From positions 10,991,885 through 11,055,884 of the forward strand of contig NC_079364.1 in NCBI RefSeq assembly GCF_021018895.1: a DNA stretch of 64,000 nt, given 5' to 3'. Shown in pieces: positions 10,018 through 23,390 of this stretch. The stretch is from Seriola aureovittata (lineage: Eukaryota; Chordata; Actinopteri; Carangiformes; Carangidae). The first letter of the stretch is position 1. Each line of letters opens with the position of its first letter. Below the pieces are notes generated by a model that had not been told where the DNA came from, made no database searches, and was given only the letters and a program-made list of their open reading frames with translations. The translations under genes were made by a program, and so were the position numbers.

Positions 10018-13000
10018 TGTTCGCCATTTTCAATAATGCATCTCCATATTCTCCCACTGAAAATCACTGCCTTTGATCTAAAACATCTTTCATTTGCTGT
10101 GATGCAACAAAATATAATACAATCACACTCTTTTGATCCTGCTGTGGATTACGTTACTAATTTCCTTTTTTCCTCCGTCCCTATTCTTCTCTCAGTTTCA
10201 TCCAGTTTCATCCCAGCAAAACACGGAGGGGCTTCCAGAGAATTAGCTGCAGCAATGTATTTCCGAGCAACTTATTTTTTCCCCACAACTGCGAACAGTT
10301 AATACCATCCCGACCTGCCATTGTATTTGTCTCCGATTCCAGCCCTAAGGCAGTTCATTTGGACGATGTTGTTCCTGTTCCCATGGCCTAAAAAAAAACA
10401 ACTATTTTGCTCAAAGATTAGTGTTTTTGATGCAAATGTATACTTGAAAAATAAGATTTTCTAATTACCTATTTCAACGGTGTCACCAAATTATATTGTG
10501 ATTATGGTACCAATGGGATAAACTAGAAAAGGGTCACTATTCTAAGTAATAACAGCACTAGCCAACTCTTCTGCTTTTGATAAGAAATATGTTTTCATGT
10601 GTTTATTACACAGTGAGACATTACCCAGACTGTACTAATGTACTAGCCTGTGTGCAGAGACCACTGCGTCAGTGTACAACAGTTTCCTGGTAAACAGCCA
10701 ATTCATTCCAAGGCCATCATCATTAAACATCTTGAGGGAGTCTGTTCCGACAGTGACACTAAGCATGACCCACTTATTAACAATTTAACATTGTTCAACT
10801 TTTTCTTTCATCCATATTAGACCAGGTTCTGTGACATGCGGTTACTCAGAGCTGGTAATTAGGACTTTGTCTACTTTTTTATGTATTCTTTAAAGCAAGA
10901 TGGTCATTAAGTATTTCAATCATTTATAGTATATCCAACGCTTTGCTTCCATTCCATTCTACATTTCTTTGGATTAACTTATGTTGATTTCTATGTGTCA
11001 TTTCTTTCCTCAACAAAATACAATTGTCTGCTTTCAAATACAATTATCTTTTGGAAAATATCTACAAAAACTGAATGCAAAACAGAATTTATTTAGCCAT
11101 TTTCACAAATATAATGCATGTTATTGCGAGTAGCCAACCATCCAGTCAAGACAGTTGTATCTTTCATTTTTCTACAATGTCTTCTTGTAAGCAATATCAT
11201 CAGTAACTGTTGAACACTTCCTTGTTTTGAACAGGCATAGACATAGCATCCTGCAAATGTGGAACGCTGCTCTTCCCTTGGCGACACCTTTGGTGGATAA
11301 TTGACAGGTCATGGGCCTAATTAGGGAGTCAGGATTGAAAATGATCATTTGTTGATGTTTGTGCAGTGCTGAACAATAGAAGAACTATTCCAGGACAAAC
11401 CTGTATTGGCTGCACATTTCATTGTAAAAATTCTTTGCACTTTTAACAAGTCAGGAAGAAAATGAAAATGCAGCACAGTTTTTAACCAGGTCTCAATACA
11501 ACAACAATTGGTTCAACAACTTGAGCCAATGGTACAATGTGATGTTGCACCTACATTGTTGGTGTTAATGGGTAGTCAGCAACAGGTGAGTTTTTAACAA
11601 ATTCATCTTTAAATGAACAGTGATACTATAATACATGCACACATCTTACATCTGGACCGCTAAATAGTTTGTTGGCATCACTTGAATTAATACATCTCTC
11701 TATCTTTAGGCTTCAAACACTCACACCATCGTAGAAAGACCTTGTCTTGTCATTCAGTCTAAATCAGTTTGGCACAAGTGACACATAAACTGGTTTCATT
11801 CCTCAAGTGTACTGATACAGTTAACATCAAGCATGAACCAGTCACTTTCAGTTGGCAGGTCTGCTATGTAGTAATTTCTTCCATTACTTTCACTGATGTA
11901 CAGTTCACATATTGTAGTGAACCATTGATTTGGCCAATTCACACTGCTGAGACCTCATAAATGTATAGTTCCAGCTAAATTTTAGCTTGTATTTTTGCAC
12001 AGAGCTGGGATTTTTCCCTTATTTCTTACAGTGGAGTTGTTGGTTATATGAGAACGGAGATGTTGGTTATGTGAGTAAGGCATTACTTCACAGTCAGTAT
12101 GGAGTGGAGCAATGATTACAACGACCAATTACTGTCAACATACACAAACTTTGGACTTGTCATTTAAGTTTAGAGAGGTTTTCAAAGGAATTCATGTCAT
12201 GTCAGATTTCCAGAATCACATCAACCTGTATGTTTAGCCTATATTTTCAAAGACTGTGTTTAGTATTAGGTTTAAATCTTGGATCTGCTGAAATTTAACA
12301 ATATTCTTGAATTTCTTTCATCGGCAGTGGTAAGGATTTTTTGTCTGAGTAACACAGTTGCATCATTTGCATAAAGTGATAATTTATTATTTTCTTTTCC
12401 AATTATGTGCTTCCTTTTTTAACCATTATTTATTATGGGTAAGTTCACAAGAGGCAACCTGTGCTTCCCTTTTATTTTTACATTACATTTAAGTTAAAAG
12501 TCCCCTTTAATCTAATACTTGGTGTTTGGTTGTGGGTTGATGATCTCTCAGTTGTGCATGCATAATGTGCCAAAGTCAGCAGAAAGTCAAGCCACTTACC
12601 TTCGGGGCATGTCTCTCCACACCCACACCACCAATACATCCCCAAAAAAACCTGACTGAAATGTGAGCAGCCATTCGGTAAAGCAATGACGTTCATTCAC
12701 GCCAACTGCTGAACTGGTTTGCTTCCAAAATCATGTATTTATGCCTGGTGGATGCTTGTGTTTAAATAATAGATAGCGAACAGATTTCTAAAAGGGAACT
12801 AACTAACAAGTAGAGAATTTTTAATGAAATTATTTTCTCTGGTAGTTCACTACAAAGCAAAGTATTTGTGTTTTCGAAGACTGCTAGGGTTTACAGACCA
12901 CTATTTCTTAGGCCATGTCAGATGGCCTGAACTCACAGAGGGTTTTAAGGACTTGTTATGTTTTCCAGTTAACCAACATATTGGGGAATACATGAGGCAC

Positions 13001-15284
13001 TTGCTGTTACTAATCTCAAGTACTTGTAAATGTAAAAGTCAGAGCTCATCAAATGGTTTTTATCAGGAGGGGAGGAGGCAAAACTGACCAAAATTTTAAT
13101 TCTATTTTAATGTAAATTGTTTTGTTTTTTCATATGCACCTCAGATGTTCAGAATAACCAGTGCACAGAATACAAGCGGCAGCTCTATTGTGTTCAGGGA
13201 CTCCTGTGGGATTATCAACGCAACTCTATTTACTCAGTTATTCATTGTGTACTCCTCCCTGACTGTCAAGATGGGAAACTGTGTATGTTGATTGATTTAG
13301 TTATTATGTGTGCTGTGTCAATAAGCTTTAAGAGACTTGATATAGTGAAAAGGTTCAAATATCCTAAAATATCCCTGTCAGACTGTGCTTGCTATTCCTG
13401 TATAAGAAATCTGAACATTTCTCCTAGATTTTATCATCTTCATTATGTAAAAGTCACGCTGTAAATGTCAGCATGATTCACACAGAGAAAAGCAAGTATT
13501 TAAGGAGACTATGAAGCCCTTTTCCATTCACTGTAAAATGTACCTTCTTTCACTTCTAGAAAAGAAGTGTAAAAGGCTTTAAAGGGAGTTGCCCTATATG
13601 GTCTGACTGCTTGGCTGTCTGCTGTAGCATCAGGCTGAGTTAATGGAGTGCCAGATGAGTGCCCCTTGTTAATATCAGCCACTCATGCATTTCAGGAAGC
13701 CGTCTCTTCTGTCAAGGGGAACTAAGTCTGTTAACCTGATTTGGTGAAGAAGATGTGCAACAGTTTTTCAGGGGAAAATAAATGTGTATCATCATCTCTC
13801 TCATTTGCCCCCTTTGATTGATGCTGATCACTGATCTGCTACATTGTGTTTGAAAAGGCAAGCCATGTTTGGAGGTGGGTGTAGAGCAGAGGGAGGGTTC
13901 TGCATTCACACATAACACAAACACATACACTGAGATATACACCGGCAATGAACTAACTTGACATACTTAAAATCTCATGCTAATTTCATTATAGGCAATA
14001 CGAGTTGCTGCTAAGACAAAATTCACCTGAGAGGAGAGTGCTAACACACACTATGGCTTGAATGGTAATGATAGGGCAATGGAACACATCCCTCTGCAGT
14101 CTGCTAGTCATTTCTAACCTGACAGCCGCAGGCAAGGAAACTGAGGGCTTACAGACGGAGACAAAAAGACCTGCAGAGAGGAAAATTGGGCAGGTGAACA
14201 GGTGGGAAGAGAGATAAGTGTTTGTGACGTGGTGCGTTTGGTCTCAGGTTTTCCTTTTAGTAGCCAGTGCTCATCTGCCATATGGCACCAGTTCAGCTGA
14301 TACTATGTTCCCTCATGGAACCTACCATGTTGTACATAAGGGTTTGTTTCATCTTTGTTTCTCATTTAAACACATTTAACTGTTTTGAGTCTTTTTTTTT
14401 TTTTTTTTGAAGTGGTTCTTCATCAAATCCCCCACTTTAGAGTCCAATCATTCTGCTCTTGTCTGCGCAGACTCTTTGATTCAATGTTTTGTGTGCATGC
14501 ATGCACAAAACTGGGGCAATTAGTCACTGTTTGGACTCCCAGGGCTGGCAACTAAAATCTGGGTGCAGAAAATTTAACTCATATTCTTTTCTCCTCAACA
14601 ACAACAAACTGGTTATTAGTTAGAACAGTAACAGCGTACTAACTGTGCATTGATGTCACATGCTTTGTATGTCAATCCATCCACCCTAAACTCCTCCCTA
14701 ACAGTTTTTGTGGCATTATATAACAAGCTGATGTTACTTGATCTTTGGCTGAGAGAGACAACAATCATTAAGCACGCTCGTTTTATTCGAGGTTTCGAAA
14801 ATAAAACGATCAACACCGTTATTTCTCTTTTTGATTAACATTATCTTCAAAGTACTCATATGCAACTATCATTTACACTACATTCAAGCGTAATGGTGGC
14901 ATGTGAATGTTAATCCACAATGATGATTGTTGATCTGTATCGCTCTCAACCACGGACACGGGGAAAATGAATGCAAATCCTGTGGAACAGTATTATGGCA
15001 TTGCAATACATTATTGTAATTTGAATGGATATAATTTTTATCCTTTGCCTCCTAAGAAACCTGATTATCAACCAAAAAGCACTGAGGATCATTCTAATCA
15101 TTATGGTTTCACAGGGACAAGATCCTTTTGTACTCAGTGCAGCCTATTTAAGGTTAGAGCAGTTAAAGTGACATAAGATGATCTTTTACATACATGCTTA
15201 AATTTACTACCTGTCACCTGCTCCTGCTAGCATCAAAAAGGATGCCAAGAAAAAAGTAATTATACTTGTCCACGTTTAATATGG

Positions 15285-15305
15285 ATATATATATATATAT
15301 ATATA
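15285..15305. repeat. (AT)n microsatellite
   Basis: Short uninterrupted AT run. Confidence 0.9.
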
Positions 15306-16989
15306 AATGTTTACAATTTATTTTGATAGTCCACCTAGAGAGTTTGCAGAGTACTTGTAAAATGTCACTCAACCAACATTCAGTTAACTGTGTAATAGTC
15401 GGGCTTATGGTTAGTTAAACAGTTCAATTGTTGAATCTCAATTAATCATTTTTGACCTTTTGAATTGTTAAAAATACTATTTAAACTCTCTATAAGCAGA
15501 CCATCCAAAAAAGTGTTTTCGCAGAAAATAAAGAAAAGCATAATAAGTCCACTTTAATTTCACAAGTACTACATTTCATATAAATGTCTTATTTTACCCC
15601 TGAAGCTGGAACACAGTAAGCAGACAGACAACTCAACATGACTGATTAATTCCTGTTGCAGATCATCTGTTGCTAAAACATTCATGTCAACTTTCAAACG
15701 TTCAAAGGATCATGACTTTTTTGTTTTTACCAGTAGCTAAGGGCAATAACTAAGTGTGTATGTGGAATTGTACTCATTTCCACCTTCTGTCTCTGTGTTG
15801 GCAATTTTACACATCTCTGACTAGCAACGAGTGCCAAGTTATGCCTGAGAAGCCAGAAGTATGAACTAAGTATAAACTCGTGCAAGAGGTCTGAAGGTGA
15901 CCAAACAGTTATCAGCTTTTTCTTTTGTTTTCACAATTGGATGCTGTGTCAGATTGAAAGAGATACTACAACAGCAAATCTACTCACTCCTGCTAAAAGA
16001 AGAATACCACTAAATATGAAAGAAAAATAAATTTGTTAAATAGCTTATGAAGCCATTTGGAAAGCAGTAATCAAGCTTTTTAAATGTATAAATGTTGCTC
16101 TGGGTAATTTAGCTAAATGATGTCAGGATTTATTCATGACAAGATGTTAAATCAGTCATCATCAAAAAGTTATTTGACGCCTTCAAAAACATTTATACCT
16201 CTAGACTTATTGTGTAGGATACCACCAAAAAAAATGTTGGTGAACGGTATTAATATTTACAGATGGACCTGGTTTCTATTTACATTATGTGACTGTTATC
16301 TCTAAATAAGTGCTTTACTTTTTCATTACAAATACTGTAGCTCTCCTGTTTTTGTTTTTGCCCTCCAGCAAAACCTTTGACCTTTGCCACATGCTCACAA
16401 TTGTACTGTAAAATCCACATAACCAGACACAGGAAGAATTAAATAACCCTCCATTATAAATAAGCCTCTTAGGGGAAAAGAAGCCTTATGGCACTCATCA
16501 TCTCTGTTGATCATGGGTTTGTAGCTGGAATGCAAATCTCTGTTGTCCACAGGTTAATCCTGGGATTTAAGGGATTTTAGATACTTCATCAGACAAATTT
16601 ATCTGCGATGAGCACAGATGACACATTGGACCCTAATTTGGTGGTTGTGCATGGTGGAGCTCGTGAGGTTGTATTTACAGAGATTTTTTTATACCTGCAA
16701 AAATTAGGCTGTTTAGGTGACTCACTTTGAATTACACCATAGTAGGAACTTCTGTGCACCATCCACCTGCTGGAACTAAGTGAGGTTTTGTTCTATTTTC
16801 ATTTCTCACAAACTTCATAACATTATAAAAGTCACTTAAATGAATGTCATGCTCATCAGTTTTATTTTTGCTATAACCTTAGTGACCAGAAAATCAAAAT
16901 ACTGTAATGCTAATGAAATATTTGAAACTGGGGATGATGAGGAATACCATGCACCAACTCTGTTAGCTTTGCAGCTGAGAGTTAGCAGT

Positions 16990-17240
16990 TGTAGAGGAGT
17001 CACAGCATTTATAAAGGCAGAGAATCCCCATTTCTACTTAGTCAGTTGTGCATGCCACCTCATGCACATAGCTGCTGAAAAGGCATCGAGGACCAACTTA
17101 TCACAAAATACTGCTACCTTGAAAAGAGCAGCAAGAGGAGAAATGTGCTGCGTGACATCCAAATTCTGTGCAACACTGATGTTCAAAAGATTCTGAAGTT
17201 GAGCATACAAGATGGAAATCTCGTGGACTGTTTTTTGCAA
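16990..17240 (+). pseudogene. Decayed hAT-type transposase fragment
   Basis: One frame reads ENPHFYLVSCACHLMHIAAE, matching the 'NPxxxxxxCxCHLxHxAA' block of the ZBED-like hAT transposase family that I recall. About 130 bp later, in another frame, comes CNTDVQKILK, and one further frame change gives a TRW motif, the order seen in intact proteins (FCNTxxxKILKxxxTRWLSL). At least two frameshifts and in-frame stops therefore separate the blocks. Only the centre of the transposase is present; the zinc finger and the C-terminal dimerisation region are not recognised. It is an old dead insertion, not a host gene. Confidence 0.65.
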
Positions 17241-20200
17241 AAGAGACAGCAGGGAAGAAAATGAAGCCACTGCCTCAACTGGTCCCACTGTGAAGACCAA
17301 GCCCCAATCTGGCCCCGCACACCTTCTGTGTGTAAACTAGCTGACCTGAAGACCAAAATGTTATCCTCCAGCTTTTTTTTTTTTTTAGACCAGAATCTCC
17401 AATCCCATAATACAAACCAGCAGCGAGTCAGTAGATGGAAACAGGCTCTCACCATCCAACCCCATACAGCTCAAGTTGGCATCCATCCCCACACAGTTCC
17501 AGTCAGCAGATGTACACAAGCCCTCACCATCCAACACCCCACACAACTAGAATCAGCTGGAGAAACCAGACCCTCTTCCAAACAGCCGTAAAGTATGTGA
17601 TCTGAATGCATTTGTCTTTCAGGAAACAGAAGTGGGTAAAAAAAAAACTGAAGAAATTCTCTCAAAGAGAAGGCAGAGAAAAAAGGGAAGTGGAGAGAGA
17701 ACAGGATGACAAAATCAGAGAAGGTTTACAAGGTCTTGATTGATCCACAGACAAAGCTGCATGCTCTCTTTTTGAAATGGGCCATTCTCAAGTTTTAAAC
17801 TGCAAACCAAACGCTCTTTAGAAGGAGGAAGCTTGCATCCACACGTCTGACGTTAGAATTGCAGCTTCAAAATAAAAAAAATTCTGCTTGCCTTCTGCAA
17901 AGGTGAACATGTTGTCAAGATGATGGATGATGTTAAGAGAGAATGCAAGGCTATTCTTTACAGAAATAGAGAATAACAGATGACTGACATGGAGTTATCC
18001 ACTGCCTATAAGACATATGTATTCATTTAGAGCCAGGGTTACCTTCAGCAGGGAGGAATCTTCAGTAATGTGAGAAACTAATTCACAACAGCAGCAGATT
18101 ACATGGTCTCTCAGTTCCCCCATGGGGATGAACGACTGCAGCATGCCGCAGTGACAGACATGAATAGACACCAAACTGCCACAGGTTCGCTTGTCTGTTG
18201 CCGAAGGAGGTGACAAAGGGTGATGCTAAATAGGATATTCTAGCTACATAAATCCACAAGCCTGGATGATAGCATCCTTTCCAAGAGGGCTGGTGAGGCT
18301 TGGAGAGAATTGGGTCTGACAGCAAGAGAAGAACAAAAGCTTTTTTGCAAACCTTCCTACTGTCATGCTGGATGTCCTTGTCATTTTACACAGTGAGGCA
18401 GGCTGTGAAAGAGTCTCCAGTTAGTTGACCAAAAACAAAATTCAGTGCCACCCTCAGCAAAGGCTCTGACAACCTCCTAGTATGATTCTGTAAAAGCTCT
18501 TTTGAAACAGCATCATAAAATAAAAAGAAGGATAATTTTAGATAAAAAAAAAAAATCCATGTTCCCCTGTTAAAAACAAAGAGCACTATTCATTTTTCAG
18601 AAAGGAGCCAACGGGCCAAACAGGGCCAAAAGGAGATCTGTGCTTCACAGTCCAGTACCTCCACAACATACAGTAATTAGGGAAGTCATGGGACCTAAAA
18701 ACATAACACAAGCCAAAGTCACTGTTTTGTCATTTAGCCAGCCTGACCGACTGGACAGTCACCTTTTTCTGTTTCTGTTTGAAGTCCAATGTCAAGGGCA
18801 ACAGAGTAACACTGTGGTAACATTAATCCATAACGACCTTATCTTTGAATAAATATAATTAAGTTTTGATATGCTCTAGAGCTAAGTTTTTGTTTCGTGG
18901 AAAGACAAAGATTTTTCATTCTTTTGCATTGCAGCTGACTGAATCATACAGCTGTGTAGCAGACTTCTAACTCTGCCCATGTCTGTTCATGTACTTCTGT
19001 CTCTTTCTTGATCACAATGTTAATGAAGTAAGATTTAGGCTGATTGATCTGTCTTCTTCTTTGATGGAAGTTGAATTGATATTTTTAATGTTCATCTGTT
19101 TTAACAGTTAAACTGGACGGAGATGAAAAAATAACGTTTCTAATTGTAGTAATTCATTTTTGTGTCTTGTTATGGAATAGCAAAAGAATTTAACAATTTG
19201 GCTTAGTTTTACAAAAAATCCATACTAATACAATATTCATTGATAAATTAAATCTTCCTATATTACCTACAGCATTTGCAAATGCACGACTAAATACTTC
19301 AGAACAGATGGGTAACACATTGATTCCAACACTGCACCACCCAAATGAAGAAAACGTGCTCCCTCAACCTCTGACACAAAACATAAAAACTTTCTTACTG
19401 CTATGAAAAGAATGTTGCCCAGATTTTCAGATGCCTTTGATCAGCTAATTCAGTCAGTGTCCAGTCTTGTCTGATGTCAGCACTCTGCTTACCAGGAGCA
19501 ACCAGATGCTCAGACTGGCAGCTCTGCTCTTTAAAAGAGTGCGTATGTCTTTTCTGGGGAATTGGACTCAGGACAACCGACAGCGCAACCAACTCTATCA
19601 GCCACAGATGTGTATGACCCCAAAAGAAGCCCATGTGTGGATAGATGCACCACTGCAGTATTTTGTGCCTGCAGACACAGTTTTGTCAGTTACTGGCTTC
19701 ACAGCCAACATCAGAGAAAACACCTACAACATCTTCATGACCACACTATGAGTAGTTTTGTTTTGGAAGCGCTTAGGCTCAGATGACATAACAAAAATAA
19801 CACAGGTCTTGTATGTAAGTGGCAATTGAAAACAACAAAAACAAAAGCAGCTACACAAGCTGGACTCAATAGTTCTTTCTCATGTGGCGTGTAGCCATTA
19901 GGTGGAACTGGACAGGGTCCATAAAAGTGACTGAGAGGTGCTTTACTCCATGTTTGCTTTGGTGCATAGACCCATATGTGGTAATGGTAAAGATCAATAA
20001 ACAGCTGCTGATTCATCATTCACCCTTAGACCACGTTGTCTGTGGTCAAACTAACTGGTCCCGTTTGACCATTATATTGTCATGTGTTATGAGTAACACA
20101 AAGGGGTGCTTGGCAACAAATGTTGGCAGGATGTTTGAGGAATGACCCATGTAGGCCATGGTCTGCTGCACACTGAAAACAGCCATTACCTCTGACAAGC

Positions 20201-22716
20201 AGCACCTATCTTGCTCATTAAGTGTTGAGCCTCTCAGCTGCAGTCCAAGTAATAACACTGAATTTTGAGATTTGGCCAAACGTTCTTTTTAGTAAGCATC
20301 GTTGCACGAATTTTTGAGTTATTTGAGCAATTGATCCTGGCGATAGGATTAAATATACTGCAATCATATTAAATGATATATGACACAAGATGTAAGATAA
20401 TTCATGAATAGTGTTTTTAATTAACTATCTGACAGCACAGTTCAGTCTTCCTATAATACCTTTAAGGGTTGTGAGTTCAGACGTCAATTATCTGGTTTAA
20501 GACAGGCACATGAGGACACCGTGGGAAAGGTGAAAAGAATGGTGAAAAGTAAGTGCGATAAATAAGTGTGAATCTCAGTTTGTGTTCTATATATTTTAGC
20601 ACGTTATAAAATGGGCACTCTGCATTTGAACCATAGGGAGAATCAGTTCCCTGAATTAGAAATAATGCCTGTAAGCATTGCTGGAAACTAAAGCAGCGTC
20701 AGAGTGCGGTCCTTGCTCATTTGACTGCTCAAACAACCACAGCTATTTGTTTATCTATCACCCACAACAACAACAGTGATTTCATGGGCCTTCCTCAGTG
20801 AAGCGCACACCATTTGGGGTTAGCTCCAGATCACAAAACTGGTAGAATAAGTTTTGTTGGAAAGACAGCACCTTTCTTCTCTCTGCTTTTTGTGCGTTAG
20901 TCTCACCACACCTGGAGAAACACTCAGACAGGCAGATGACAGAGGCTTCCACTAACCACAACGCGTTTCCCAATGATGAAAGCTGGTGTAATGACATGTA
21001 ATGAAGCATCATTTCATATTGGGATTTGAGTTGTATAATCAAAATGGAGTCAGAAGTCATGCTGCTTGTTCCATAGAGGTCTGAGCATACACAGTACATG
21101 CAATTTTCATGAGCACTTAGAAATGCAGATGCTTAAGTCTAAATAGAACTAAAGTATAGTCTAGAACTGTAGTCCCATCATGTACCATGACTTTTACCTA
21201 CATAAAACAATTACGTTTAATTTAACTAAAAATCCAGTTTTCCATACCTAAAACACAAAGTCTATCAAGCTCAAAACCAAATTCAAATCCAATATACTAC
21301 CTCGCTCTGTGTCCAGCAGCAGGGTGTTAGATCGTATGCAAAGGCTGGATGTGTCCTCTCCAACACTATGGCTGTTATAATTTCACCCATGTGAGTAAGT
21401 TCTAGGCTTTGCAAAACAAATGTGATTTTCCTAGAGATCGAACAAAGCATACACATGACGGCACTTGTTTTGCATGTTAGTTGTCTCGCCATCTACCAGA
21501 TGGTGGTTTGACTTTATATTCTTTAGCCCACATGCAAACAACAACCCTAAGCCTTCCACAACTAAGAATAAAATGAGAAAGAATGGTCCTTTAGCCCCCT
21601 TCGATATCCCTTCAATATCCTGTGTTGACGATTTCCTGAGATTTTAATCTTTTTAAGAGTAGTTAAAGCAGCCATTTCCTCCTTTAGTGTTGTCTTTGTA
21701 CGGCAACCAAGCACTGGAATCAAGAGAGTTTTGGTTTCAAATCTGACTTTTTGAGAAGAAATGGTCTGATGTTATTAAAGTGCTAAAATGTAGATATGTA
21801 GAGACCTATTTCATGGATCATATTCTCTTCGTTCAGTGCATATTTTCTTTTAACACAGAAACAATCATTCCTCCAGTCCAGGTGTAATAAAAGTGCTACA
21901 CTGAAGTACAACAGGGCCAGAATACATGTGCATACATTTTTCCACGTGCAGAGTCTTTGAAGTAACTTGTAATTTAACCAGCTTAAATGACTGAATGATG
22001 GGTGGAGCTGATGCATCCGAGACAAAAGTCCTTTCTCAAAAAGGTATCACACTAAATTTCATTCCAGCTGCTCCCGTTCTCTGTTTCACCAGGTACTAAA
22101 TATGCCTTTATGTCACTTTAATGTAACGTTCTCGCTGGTCTCCCTTTTCTCATCCACAAGAAGGAGAGAAAGGACCGGGTTGTTGAGGCCGATGTAGAAA
22201 TTATGTTTGAAAGGACGTATTTAACAGGATCACAGGGTTCAGATGTCACTGCCACAAAGGTACCATGGTGGAGAGAAGGAGGACGAGGGGTCAGGTAAGC
22301 AGAGAGACAATGGTCAACAGCTGTGAATGGGGATACGAGCAGAGGCAGGTATGTGGGAAACGAAAAGGGCAGAGCAAAGGGGATGTTAATGTGGGAAAGA
22401 AAGTTGTTCCCCCTTCTCGAGGAGAGAAAAGCATTCCTCCTGTAGCTGAAGGTTATCAGGTTGCAGATTGAGAGAGGCCTGGAGAAAGCAACTGTTACAA
22501 GCCCGGCTCTTAGCCTGCACAAAAAGATGGGAGACACAGGGGTATACTAAATAACCAACTAATTTATTTACAACAAAATGATCAAAATAAACACATAAAG
22601 TAGATGAGAGGACTCTGTAAGGTCATGTAGGGTGTGGGTGAGTGAAAATGTGCTGCATGGATGTTGTGCTGTAAAAACAAAGGGAAAAAAAACAAAGAAA
22701 CCCCACACTGCAGAGG

Positions 22717-22718
<2 letters not shown>
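17241..22718. other. Intergenic DNA between pcdh20 and tdrd3, part 2
   Basis: No gene supported. At 17430-17570 a CTCACCATCCAAC phrase occurs twice about 80 bp apart, hinting at a small degenerate tandem repeat just after the hAT remnant. Overlapping open frames at 19400-19790 have no recognisable homology. Confidence 0.5.

Positions 22719-22719
<1 letters not shown>

Positions 22720-22776
<57 letters not shown>
22720..22776. repeat. (TG)28 microsatellite
   Basis: Uninterrupted 57-nt GT/TG run directly left of the hairpin at 22794-22832. Poly-Cys-Val and Thr-His frames across it are artefacts. Confidence 0.95.
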
Positions 22777-22777
<1 letters not shown>

Positions 22778-22793
22778 TGAGGAGACTGCTTAT

Positions 22794-22832
22794 ATGCATG
22801 GGACACACCGGGCCCAGGTGTGTCCCATGCAT
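22794..22832. repeat. Perfect 16-bp inverted repeat (hairpin)
   Basis: The left arm ATGCATGGGACACACC (22794-22809) is the exact reverse complement of the right arm (22817-22832), with a 7-nt loop GGGCCCA that contains its own GGGCCC palindrome. No T-run follows, so it is not a Pol III terminator. It could be a microsatellite-associated cruciform or the core of a miniature inverted-repeat element. Confidence 0.9.
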
Positions 22833-23020
22833 GCTGATTAAGGCCTTCAATTGGTCTGCAGCCCAGAAGACAAGTGCAGTCACAGCAGGAAACCAAGCAG
22901 AGGGCCCGTAACGCTACGAAGAAACAAGCAACCAGCTTCAGCTCTGTCTGTCGTTTGGTGCACCACTTTGCTCTAGTCAACATCTCCTGTATAGATTGCC
23001 TAAACGTTTTAAAGAGAAGT

Positions 23021-23386
23021 TCATGGTCCCCAGAGGATGAATCCTAATGACTTTGGTGATGCCCTGACTTTTCCTCTAGTTACTCCATGAGATTCAGATT
23101 TGTGTTGTTGAGTCCAAAACATCAACAATTAATGGATGGATTGCCTTGAAATTTGATAGACATTTGTGTCCCCCTCAAAATAATTGTAATCACATCGGTG
23201 ATTACAGCTACGTACTTGCAAAACTAATGTCATTCCCAGACTCAGTTGTACTTTGTGTTCAGTGCTAATAACCTAATGTTAGCATGCTAACACACTTAAC
23301 TAAGATGGTCAATTTGGTAAACGGTATCCACCTAATATCAGCATGGGAAAATTGTCATTGTGAGCATGTTAGCATGCTGATTTTAG
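23021..23386 (+). repeat. Teleost interspersed repeat, sense copy
   Basis: Begins TCATGGTCCCCAGAGGATGA and passes through GACTTTGGTGAT, GGATTGCCTTGAAATTTG, a CATTTGTGTCCCCCTC block and GTTAGCATGCTAAC, ending GAGCATGTTAGCATGCTG. The GTTAGCATGCTAAC box is a 14-bp palindrome. It is the same family as 8173-8549 in opposite orientation. It is non-coding and known to me as very common in percomorph genomes. Confidence 0.75.
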
Positions 23387-23390
23387 AATT

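Larger units (their letters stand above)
8550..16989. other. Intergenic DNA between pcdh20 and tdrd3, part 1
   Basis: No gene recognised. Contents are microsatellites at 9700-9733, 9978-10015 and 15285-15305, plus homopolymer runs, for example T near 14391-14409. Non-repetitive stretches such as 9780-9960 and 10020-10310 could include regulatory elements but cannot be distinguished from neutral DNA without alignment. Confidence 0.55.

Noticed and set aside
13117..13464. 115-codon plus-strand frame
   Set aside because: AT-rich and cysteine-rich by composition, with no homology or promoter context.
19401..19790. Overlapping 74-94-codon frames near 19.5 kb
   Set aside because: They occur on both strands over the same bases, with no domain, splice context or homology.
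20782..21099. 105-codon minus-strand frame
   Set aside because: Isolated, with no recognised motif, and expected by chance in 20 kb of intergenic DNA.
22794..22832. Hairpin as a microRNA precursor
   Set aside because: A 16-bp stem with a 7-nt loop is too short for a typical precursor, which needs about 30 paired bases.
22582..22983. Thr-His-rich and Cys-Val-rich frames around 22.7 kb (also 1130-1318 and 9898-10302)
   Set aside because: They are translations of TG/CA microsatellites with no independent coding evidence.
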